Part shown: positions 24,401 to 36,400 of the stretch, piece after piece | Numbering within the stretch: the first letter of the stretch is position 1 | How the letters are laid out: each line of letters opens with the position of its first letter | Origin: Engraulis encrasicolus | Taxonomy: Eukaryota > Chordata > Actinopteri > Clupeiformes > Engraulidae | DNA: 64,000 nucleotides | NCBI RefSeq assembly: GCF_034702125.1 | Contig: NC_085869.1 | Location: 15,307,544 to 15,371,543 of the forward strand | Direction of reading: 5' to 3' | Translations under genes and position numbers: made by a program | Notes under the pieces: model-generated | The model's input: the letters and a program-made list of their open reading frames with translations, nothing else | Database searches by the model: none | Told to the model about the DNA's origin: nothing

Positions 24401-27400
24401 ATCCTAGCAGGCTCTAAAACAGGAATACAAGCACTTAATATGTCTTCAAAATATGCAGTGCTACAACTGAAAGCAAGATATTAAATTCAAAATAATTTCA
24501 GACCTTGAACAATTAATGTAGCTTCCGATTTCTGTTGGCCAGCTTCATTTTCTGCTTGGCAGGTATATTTACCACCATGAGCGATGGTTACGTTGTGGAT
24601 GGATAGATGGGCAATGTTGTTTTCAAATGTCATCTTGACATTAGCCTCAGTCTCTGACAGAAACTCTGAATCCTTTAGCCATTTGATAGTTATTGGGGCA
24701 GAGCCCTTAACGGTACCCTGTAGCGTAACCGCACTGCCAAAAACTGCATTTGTGTTTTCAACTTTCTTAACAAATGATGGTGGTTCTGAAGAATAAAGTA
24801 ATGGAGAATCAAACATGTGCATTGACAGGAAAAAAAAAACTATTGAATGATGATGGTTAAAATCAAGCTATGGGTATTAAACCACACTGACCTTTCATCT
24901 TAACGACTGATTTTGAAATGATTTTACCAACATCATTTGAGACGCAACACTGATAGTCACCCACATCTGCACTTTCAAAAGACCTGATCTCCAAAGAGGC
25001 ACAGGAGTCTTTTGAAGTGACACTGTGTTTCTTGTCAGTGCTGACCGGTTTTTTGTTCTTTAACCAGGTGACCTCAAATGGTGCTGTTCCTGTAACTTCA
25101 CATTCAAATTGCACAGTGGTGCCTTTGACCACCTCGAGCATTTTAAGTTCTTTTTTGATGGAAGGAGGTTCTACAAAACAAGAAATGCCAGATTATTTTC
25201 AAACTTGCTGAAATTGATCTGTAAACCTCATAAATAATATGACAAATGATGCCATTGTTTACAACAAACCTTTGACTGTAACGTGACAGCTACAGCTCTC
25301 ACAGCCTGCCTCATTCAACACTTCACAAGTGTAATTTCCACTGTCGGACTCAACAAGATCAATAATTTCCAGAGTGGCTTTGCCATCTGCGAAAGTAATT
25401 TTGTGCTTGTCTGAAGTGCTGAGTTGCCTGGCATCAAGAAACCATGTCACATGAAGTTCGGGTGACCCTTTGATAGTACACTGCAGACGTGTTGATGTGC
25501 CCTGCTTCCACAGGACCTTTGGCTCAAGCCTTTTAACAAATGTGGGTGGCTCTGATTTTGATGGTTTTAAAGATGTTTGAGAATGGGCGGGGGATGGAAA
25601 AATAAGAAAATGAATTTAAAATCAAAAGAAAAAAAAAAAGAAGAAGAAATGATCAAAGAAGAGGAAAAAAACAATATTAATCATCAATCCATACAGCTCA
25701 AAGACATGGGAAATAATTTCTTTATGAGAGTAGAAAAAAATATTTTTAATTTTAAAAATGCAGATTTTTCAAGGAAAAAAAATACTGCATTTGTCATGGA
25801 CGTTACCTCCAAAAACCTTACCTTGTACCGTTATCACAGATGAGCACTCACTGCTTCCTGCATCATTTGCTGCAGTGCAAGCATATTTGCCAGTATCTTT
25901 AAGTTTGGATTTTGGTATTTCAAGACTGGCCGTTTTGTCCTCAAAAGAGAGTTTGCAATCCATGGTGTTGTGAATCTTTTTGCCATCTTTCATCCAGGAT
26001 ATAGTAACTCCAGTGTCCTCGTTCACCTGACACTCAAGGCGCAGCGGGTTACCCACCGCTACTGACACGGATTCAAAAGTCTTCACAAAGCTGGGTTTGT
26101 CAATAACCTTCAGCTCTGTGCTGCACGTAGCTGTACCAACACTGTTTGATGCTTTGCACAGATATGTACCCTGATCATTCTGTTCCAGTCTACTAATCAG
26201 AAGCGTGTACTTGTTCTTATCAGAGGTGATTTTAAAATGCTCGTCAGCCTTTATGGCAATGTTGTCTTTATGCCATAAAACATTCATTGGAGTAGACCCA
26301 TTGACTACGCATAGCAACTTTGCCTGTTTGCCCACAAACAGTGTCATGGGCTCAGGCTTTGTAACAAACTCGGGTGGGAAGACTTCTAGAAAAACAAAAC
26401 CAGAGTACAATACAATTGTATGACACATTCCTATTACAAAAACAATACTGTCCACAGACGGATCATCTGAGGAGTAAGGAGACCAGATCAGCCAGGTAAT
26501 TAAATCTTTCCAGTTCTTGAACGTATGAAAAGAAGAACATATTTCAAAACCATGCATTCCACTCAACTTACCAGTCACGTTGAGACTAGCAGCACAGCTG
26601 TCGCTGCCGTGCTTGTTGGTGGCTTTACAGGTGTACTCTGCCGTGTCCACCTTGGCAGAGTTGAGGATCTCAAGGGAGGATGTGGTGCTGCGGCTGATGA
26701 TCCTGTACTTCTCGCTCTGGCGGATCTCGGCGCCGGCCTTGTACCATTTGAAAGTGACGTTTGGCGCATCTTCTATTTCGCACTCAAACCTGGCAATGTC
26801 TCCGACATTGACATCCAGGGGGTGAGGTTTGTGCCTAAAGACAGGTGGTACTACAAGTACACCAGGTAGAAATGGAAAAGGTGAATTAATTACTGAAAGC
26901 TGATGACATGGCCACAAATAAGGCTCTTTTCCACTGCCTTTTGTTAAGACCGCCTGGTAGATCTACAGCTCGACACAGCGCAACTCGGCCGCCACTTTTG
27001 GCTTTTCAATTGGTCACGACACGGCTCAATCGTAAAGCAAAACGTGGTGACTGAGTCGCACTGTATTGAGCTGTAGACCTACCAGAAATCTGGCAGTGGA
27101 AATGAGCCTATAATGTTTAAAAAAATATGAACAGTGGGAATGGAAGTACAAACTATCCAGTTGTGACTGTGAAGGAATACGATGATCATTGTTAGGGGAA
27201 GAGCATAGTGATTTCATTAAAAGGTGACAACAATGGCAATAAAATGCATGCAAAAGAGTGATGGGAAAACCCAGGACTGGGGAGAAATGCAGAGATTTGA
27301 ATCATTTTCTCAAAAGTGAAAAGAAAATTCCTCAATGCGAATGAAAGAAACATGATGACAGGGAGTGAAGAGGGATGACTTGAATGTTGAATCATGCTTC

Positions 27401-30400
27401 AGTGCCTTAGCTTCAGGAGGGGAGGCACTCACACTGGCCGCAAGGAGGTGATAGGAAAGAGAGTGAATGTGAAGTGGGTGGGGAAAATTAAAAAGGAGTG
27501 ATTTTTCCAGTGGCAGATGTAAGAGTGGGAGGTGCTCCATTAGTCATTGCATAATGGTACTGAGTGAATATTTAAAATGTGTTTTATGATGTACAGCATT
27601 GAAAGAATGAAAGAGTCAGGAGTTAGTTGTGGATGATAAGATAACATAGTCCCCATTATCCAACCTCTTGAGACAACTGTGAGTCTTGACGTTGTTGTAG
27701 TCTTGCCGCCTTCATTCTCAGCCTCACAGACATACTCTCCTTCATGCTTCTCCTTGATTACTTTGTCAATTACTAATGTGTATGTGTTATGTTGCTTTGA
27801 ACACTTGAACTCTTTGCCAGATTTTATGGTTTTGCCATTGAAGAGCCAATTGACATTTTTTACAAATTTTACAGACACTGTGAAAGTAACACTACCCTTT
27901 TCCTCTACAGTAGTATCTTCCAATTCAGTTTCAAATATGGGGGCAATTTTGCCAGACTTTTGAGTGGTGGTAGTGGTTTTGGTTGTTGTAATGGTCTCCT
28001 CTGTAAGGAATCCCTCTAGTTTCTCTTTTTTGATATGGATATCTACTGACTGCTCAACAGGTACTTGAGCAAAAGGAACATCTGTAGTAATAACAGATGC
28101 CCCGACATCTCTCTCACGGCCTGACACGGTCACAGATCTGCTTTCCTGCACAGAAACCTCCATGGACTTTTCTATTTCTATTTTTGCTTCGGTGGTGGCC
28201 GTCTGTACCGTGGTTGTTTTTGACTCCTGCACAATAGTCTGACCCTGTGCAGTCGCTGTCTGAAAGGTAGCTTTGGTTTCAGTCCTCACTGCTGCTGACT
28301 GGGCTTTGGCAGCTGCAAAATCTGTCACGTTCTCGCTCATTTGCACTGTTTGCACCATGGACGAGAGCACTTCTTTTGAGGAGGCCCTTGTGACCTGCAA
28401 TCTCTGGGGCCTGTCAATCTGCATTGTGCCTGGCTGTTCAGATGTCAGAACCTGTTGCTCTTTGTAGACTATAGAGTAGAAAGCAGCCTGCAGCTCACTT
28501 TTCAGGTCAGCAGTTTGAGGGTAGTCACCCTCAAAGGCAATAGTGATCTCAATGGGTGCACCTGTTGTAGTGATGAGGTATGTGTACATGGCATACTTTG
28601 GCTCTTTATGCACCTTAACCTCCTGCACTTCTACAACTGCTAAACTCTGCACAACATCTGCTAGTATCAGATGTTGATCTCGAGCCACAGCCGACTGGAG
28701 CGCATTCTTCAACTGATGTCTAACATCCAATGTGTATGACTTTGGTGCTTGGATAACGAAAGTGAGTTCCTTGGGAAGAGTTTGGCTGTCTCGAGATTCT
28801 GACACCATAAATGCACCTTTGCTCTGTTTCACTACAGTTGCTGTTGTTGTCTCAGACTTGGTGATTGACTGAGACTGTTCGCCCGTCAAAACGTGCCTCT
28901 CATCCATAACAATAGACTGCCGGACAGACTGACCCTCCTGAATTTGAACTGCAAAATCTTGTTCTGCTGCCTCAAGAGCTACACTACTTTCGGTGGACAC
29001 CGCTCTCTCCTCTATACTGATGGGCTCTGATGGTGGTTTCGGCTCCATTCCTGGCTTGCATGTAAATTTCTCAACTGACTCTAAATCATCAGTGTGACCT
29101 TCCTCTAAATCTTGCTTGTCTGTCACAGATGTGACATGCACAATGTTCCAGCGGTCTTCCTTTTGGACAAGCGCACGTTGTTCTTTCATATCAGCCGAGA
29201 AAGGTGTTTCTTTAGGTAGTTGCATAGGTTGTGAGACAACCTGAAGGATACTCTGTGGCTTTGGCTCCTGTTTATGTTCTGGCTTAATACCAGCTACAGA
29301 CGTGTCAAGGGCAGTGTGATAATCAGCAGCTATCTCCCTCCTTTCCTCTGTTGTTACTGCATGCTTACGAGCTTTCTCCTGCCGTTGAGTCGCCACCTGC
29401 TGGTCTGGCTTCTCAAAGACTATCATTCCCTCCTTTGTCAAGGCACTCTCTGTTTGAATAGACTGCAGATGCAAGGTTCCAAATGGCTCTTTCTGGGGCT
29501 GCACAGACATTGTGGTCTTTTCAGTTGAAAACTGTGCAGAGCCCTCACAAGTGACAGTCCTCTGCTCATCTGTAGATACAGAGTACAGCAGAGTGGGGCT
29601 CTTCCTAGCATCTGCCTGTTCCTCAGCTGGTTTCTCACAGGTAAACCTGCCTTCTGAAGGTAAACTACCCTGATCGCTGATCAGCTGTAGATGCAAGATT
29701 TGTTGTCCTTCCTTCTCTGAGTGCACCGACACTGCACTGTCTAAACCAGGAAGCTCGCCCATTTGCTCTGCCTGGAGTGCTCTCTTCTCTTCCGTTGAAA
29801 GAGCAGTCTTAAGTAGTCTATCTTTGGTGGTTTGAGCCACTTCCTCGTCTGGCCTCGACATGACAAACTGCTCTTCTTTTGATAATGTGTGTTTAGTTTC
29901 ACTCAAAGACAGTGTCACCGGTTTTGGCTTTTCCTTTTTCATAGAAGACTGTATGGCTGAATCCGCTGTTGCCAATTCTTTAGTGTGGCCCTCAGCAAGT
30001 TCTTGTTGTTCTGTTGATATGGCAGAATATAGAATTTTCACACCTTCTTTAACCTTGTAACTTTTCTCTAGTTGTGGCGTTGGAATTGTCTGTGATTCCT
30101 CTTTCATGATTGAGAGTTTGGTCTCGACCTGATGACTGCTGATAGGGTGCTTAGGTTCACGGCTAGATTTTGTCTTCTCCTCCTGTCTCTTAGCTAAATC
30201 TTCAGCTTTTACAATGTTAAAAGGTGTAATATTTTCAGATACAGCAGACAAGTACTTTGTTTGCCCTTCTCTGAACATTTCTGCTTCTGTTAGCTCTGGA
30301 CTTTTAATTCGTTCGGAGTGCTGCTCTGTGAAGCCCAGGTTTTCTTCTACGGCAGACGTTAAAGAGGCAGTGTGAAGCTGTTTCACTGGGGTTGCTACTG

Positions 30401-33400
30401 CTGGCTGTGGTCTAGGGGGACCCATTGTCACTCTCTCTTGCATCTCATGAGACTGCAAGATGGCAGCCTGGTGGGTGACTTGCTCTCTTTGAATGGTGGC
30501 AGCAGTAATGTCAACCTCTCTTAAGGTGTCTACCTGTTCGCTGGCAACCACCTGTCTATCCTCAGTGCCTATGGTGTAGATCATCTGACGCCCTGCCGGC
30601 TCTTTAGCCTCCCCGGGGATATTAACCATGTAGAGACGAGACTCAGTCGCCTGTTCGGATGTTGAAACTTTATAACCTTTTTGTTTCTGGGATACTACCT
30701 TCTCTTTGTGACGTGAAACAGATGCAGTCTCACGGAAGACTATCAGTTCAGCGCTACTGGAAGCTTCGCCAGAGGAGTTGGATGCTTTACATGTGTAAAG
30801 CCCGCTGTCTTGTTGATGGAGGCCGGTCATGTTCATGAAGCCAGAGCCATCAGGATTGTAAACAATTGTGATGCGGTCACTAGACTCTATTTGGTAGCTA
30901 CCTTTAAACCACTGCACTTGAGGGAGAGGTTTGCCACTTATTTTAAACTGAAACTTTGCCTCACCCCCTTCCGCACACTGCACTGATTCAATCTGTGTGG
31001 TGAAACGTGGAGGTTGACCTGGTGCCTTGAACATTTTTTCAACCCACCTCTGTCCTTGTTCAACATCACTGATATTTACATTAAGTACGGTTGTGCATGT
31101 TGTCTTGCCAAATTTGTTAGTCGCGACGCAAGAGTATTCGCCTTCATATTCTTTCTTAACCTTAGTGATAATGAGCGTGTACTCATCTCTAGTTTCTGTA
31201 AATGAATACACAGAAGATGAGGTAATAACCTTGCCATTATGAAACCACTGAATTTTTGGTTTTGGGGTAGCAGAGATAGTGACAGTGAGTCGAGCCGTGC
31301 CCCCTTCGGTAACCGCAACAGGAGCGAGTTGAGTAACAAACACAGGCCGTTCTTTTTTCTTTTCTATAGAACTTGAGTACATTTTTTGTTCTGGCTTGAG
31401 TTCAAGTGTTTTTGACTTTTCTGGAATTTGGAGGGCACTGCTGTAGGTTTCTTCTTTTTCTTCAGTCGTCACAGTCATGCTAGAATATTCTGTGCAAAAA
31501 TAATGGGGTGAAAGATTTACTTTAAAAACAACAGAGACAACAAAGAGTATTTCAAGAGGTGACATCAAATGTTTCAGTAAAAAAAAAAACACTTCACTTG
31601 AGGTTGGCATTTATTTGTTTTTTTATTTTAGACTGAACAACAGTACAGGTTCACTTAAATTTGCAGTATAACCATGGCAACCATTTTTTATTTCAAAATC
31701 CAAAATAACACAGACTATTACTACTTTGGTATGGTGTATTTGATTATGAGACTCAATTCATTACACATATACCATTTTATAAAAATCATGCCCATTTTCA
31801 AGTAAACAGTATCCTCTTTTCAAGACATTTAATCAGATGGGCCACGAATCACTCATTTCTAAGTCAGACCTTTGAACATTTAGCAAGCATTTTGACTCAA
31901 TTACAGAAACTGGAGAAATCATTCACTGTTCAGTTCAGAATTGTCTAGAGCTCTTTTTTCTAAATAAGATTTTGATTACTATTTCTTCCTAATATAAATT
32001 ATGCACAATTTACTTAGTCAAAAATAATAAACACTACATGTAAACAACTTAATGATCTAACGCAGAAAGAATACAAAAATATATGACCTGTTACCTCATT
32101 GAGAAATTACATGAGACTTAAATATCGGAGAAGTTTAGCAGCAACTACTTGAGTATTCATTACATGGCCCATACCACTACGAACCACAAATCAGCTTTTC
32201 ATATTGCTCAAATGAAACTATACATAAATTAACAATAATTTACATATTATATACCAAAAAAATTACAATTCCTCAAAAGGCACTTTATTAAATTAACACG
32301 TCATAACATTCCTTGTAGAACCACAAACACGAAAAATAAAAAGCCTAAGCACTTAGAATACTTTCAGTATGGATGTTGTTTCGGTGCAGCCTGCTGTGTT
32401 TTGAATTACACATTTAAATTCCCCTGCATCACCTTGAGCAGCGTTTGTGATCAGCAAATTAAAATGACCTGATGCCTTTTCTTGTATGATGTATCTGGGG
32501 TTTGTGACTGGGGCACCATCTTTGAACCACTCTGCAGTGGGACTGGGCTTACCACTCACTAAGCACTGGAGCATTACAGGGGTACCCATAGCAGCAGTTA
32601 CGTTCTGTAGGGGTATGATGCATTTGGGGGGCATTTCAGTGACCTGGAAGTGAAAACTACACGTGTTTGTTGACTTGCCTTTGAATTCAATTTTATCGTC
32701 TTTGGAGGGCTCAGCATACACGTCAAAGTTGATACTGACAAATTTTTCGCCTTGCTCACTGGTCTCGTCATCAGTCATGGCTATAAGCCTAACAGCTTTC
32801 TGAGACTCGTCAGCTTCTTGATGGAATTCAAATTCAAGCTCTATTTCTTCTGTTTGTTCGCCATCAGACGCAGTGTTTCCGACCACAAAGTCAAACTTCT
32901 GAGGCTGAATCTTAGCGCTCCCTAATGACACGGCTGTTAACTCTCTTCCTCTTGTTTTCCCTGAGTAAATCTGAGGATTCACTACGGAGAGTGTGGCCCT
33001 GCAGAGGGTTTCCCCTACCACATTAATGGCTCGACAGGTGTACACACCACTGTCATGAGTGTTTACTTTCATTATCTTGAGGAAATGATTGTCACCGTCA
33101 GATGAGTGAATGTATTTCTTATTATCGTGAGGGATCTTTGCATTGCCTTTGTACCATGACACTATTGGTGATGGGATTCCCATTAATGAACACTCAAACA
33201 AAACAGTTGTGTTCTCTGGTGTTTCCATATCACATATTGGGTTAATAAAACGAGGTGGCATCTCAGTCACCTCAAATGCAATCCTCAAGTCATCACTTTC
33301 CTGCGATATGAAGTCAACTGCTCCTTCTTCGTAGAGAGTGGGAATAACATCAAGAGACACTATCATGCTTTTGTTGTCAGCTGTATATTCTGGGATTGTG

Positions 33401-36400
33401 ATAATCTTCACCTGTTTCTCAAATTCCTTCACTTCATTTTCATCTAACTCTACCTCTAGCAATATCTCCTGTGGTGAAGGAGATCTAGATGGATCCTCAT
33501 CCTCCTCCACATCAAACTCGATTACGTGTTGATGAGTGACAGCGGGAGGTGGTGGTATGAGTCGCGCTTCTTGAGATATTACCACAACTAGTGCCACACT
33601 TTTGGCCTCACCGACATAATTAACTGCGGCACATATATATTCCCCTTGATCGGCCTTGGTAATGCCTGAAATCTCAAGTAAGATATTGTCACCATCTCTT
33701 TCTATTTTAATCCTATTGCTTGGAAGAAGTTGCGTTTTGTTTTTGAACCATATCACCTCTGGAGAGGGCAAACCAAAAACTTCAGCACAAAAGCGGAGTG
33801 TTTCTGTTTCATACAATCTCTTTTTAGTGAGGGGCTTAAGGAAGGCAGGTGGGATTCCTTGTACTTTTTCTTGAAGTGTCCCTATGGTGAGAGAGCTGCG
33901 TCCCTCTGGAAGAATGTTTGTATCGTCTATTGTGAACATGGGTGGCGTAGTCTCAATACCCTCATCTTCAGATCTCAAAAATTTAGTGGGTGATAATGAT
34001 GAGGAATCACTATAGCCAGTTGGAGGCCTTTTGAGCTCAAGCGGTGAAAATGGATATTGAGGCGGTGTCATGAAGCCACCGGGGGTTTCTGAGGCTGTCT
34101 GTAATGATTCGGGGGATTTGTGCATCTGAGAGACTTCTGTGGAAGTGGCAGGTGTATAGAACCGTTCCGCGTCCACAACATCTTCACTAAATGTGCTACC
34201 CATTTCAATAGACATCTCGGATTCAGGTGACATGGGTCTTGCCCAGTCCGATGGAGGGTTGTAGTAGTCATAGACAGCACTAAAGGTAACTTCTTCCTCA
34301 ACCAAGGCGCTTACCCCTGAGGAACCTGCTTTGACTTCTCTTCTTACAGCAGTTGGCTGTTGGCCTTCACTTGCAATGCTGGCAGTTTGGGAAAACGCTG
34401 AGGGCAGGGTAGCTTGGTCATTTGTTTTCTGCATTTCAACCTGACCAGTAGATTGAGATTCCTTCTCAAGATGACTTAGGCCTGGTCTCACAAATGCTCC
34501 TGTGACACCTTTGCCATCAATCCCTTCAATTATACCTTCTTCACTTGTAACCGAAGGACCTTTAACAGTTTGTTCTACACTGCCAGTAGCCAATACAGCC
34601 TGGGGTCTTATAAGTGTAGGTGACTGCTGAACTTCAGTGACATTTGATAAAGAAACAAAGTGATGGTCATCATCAGTGGGTGCCTCAAGGGCTGCTTCCT
34701 CAATTGAACTCTGCAATATCTCTTGTGCTGTGTCTTTCCTGTCTGTGGCTGTCTTCACGGTAGCCATTTCAGTCCTAGCACTTGTGGACGAGACGTCCGC
34801 TTGTTGTGTAATAGACTTGGTTATGCTTGATGGTTTAGCTGAGACTTTTCTTTTAATATCTGTCAACTCCATTTCAGACTGCTGAGGCTCAGTTGCAACT
34901 GCTGGAATATCCTCCTCTGGGAACTGTGACCCAGTTGGTATTGCAGGCTCTGTAGGAAGGGCCGTTGAAGCTGAGGTTGCCTGAGGCTCAAATGCCTGCT
35001 TTATTTTAGAGACTTTCACATCTGCAGCAGATCCTTGCAATCCACAACCAGTTATGGTCGGAGCTTGTGACACTGATTGCTTATTTTGCCTGTGTTTAGG
35101 GGAAATATCTTGCCTTTCACTAGCCTCTTCCTCAGCTTTTTCACTTACAATTTCTGTCACTTGAATAGGAGCACTGGCTAAGGTCTTTACTTTTGCAGTG
35201 TCAGTAATGTCACGAGTTGTAGCGCTTACAACTGAAGGTTCTGCACCCTCTACAAAAGTGAGAGGTGAAAACCGAGAATCAGATGTCAAATTATCAAATG
35301 ATACATCTGCAACACTATCCACCGTGCCAAGTTTATTGCTTGACCTGCAACTGTATGTCCCTACATCTGAATAGGAAAAGTTTTTGATATACAACCTATA
35401 TATGTTGTCCTGCTCTTCCAATGTATACTTTCCATAACTCAAGTCTAAGCTCTCGTCATCATGATACCATGTGGCCACAGGTGCTGGTTCTCCAGTGATG
35501 GTGCACTCCAGCACAGCTGTTTGTCCCTCAGTACAACTGATGTTCTCCAGTTCTCTGATCACGTTAGGGGTTTCACCCGCCTCATCAAATGAAAAGGTGA
35601 ACTTGTGCTTTACTGTTTGAGCTGTGGTCTCATCAACGGGTGACTCTGACGACTTCTGAACAGGCTCGTTTGATTCCTCTTTATCTTCTTCCCACATCTC
35701 AGGGACTGGAGTGGGAGCAGTGATCCTGATCTCAACAGGTGAAGAGTGAATCGAAGAGTCAGAGGTGCGTGGCAGATGGACAACTGTCTGAGGAACCTGA
35801 AGAGTGGATTTCCCATCTTGGCCTATGTCCATGTAAGATTCCAACTCCTCCTCAATCTTTTGTTCCTCACTTAATTCTGATACATCGGTCACTTGGACCT
35901 CCTGTGGTGTGAACGGCAGCACTGTTGGCTGATCACTGTCTGTTACATCCAATGTGCAGGATGAACTTGTTTTCCCGTGTTTGTTAGATATGGTACATGT
36001 GAACGTGCCCCTATGATCTGTGGTGGGGTAGTATATTGTGAGAGTTGTCTCATTCGATTTGGCACGTATATCATAATCAGGATCTCTAACTATTGGGTGA
36101 TTGTCTTTGTACCAAGAAATCCTTGGCTCAGGGTCACCTTTGAACTGGCATATAAATTCTGTCATCTCACCTTTCCTCACTTGCATTGACACCAATTTCT
36201 TTGTGAAAACAGGTGCAGTGTCCTTCTCAGCGTTGCCTTTAGTTTCGGCCTGCTGCATTTCTTTTGGAAGTAGACCTGTCTGATCTTCTACATGGGATTT
36301 CTGAGAGGATACTTCTGCTCCTGTCAACACCTGAGGTGTGGGGCTCACTGAATGTTGACTGCTATAACCTGCAACATCAGACCTCTCCTCAACCATTCTA

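Noticed and set aside
26525..26869. A 114-codon plus-strand frame rich in valine and alanine
   Set aside because: It is antisense to the relatively GC-rich Ig exon w41; no domain is recognised.
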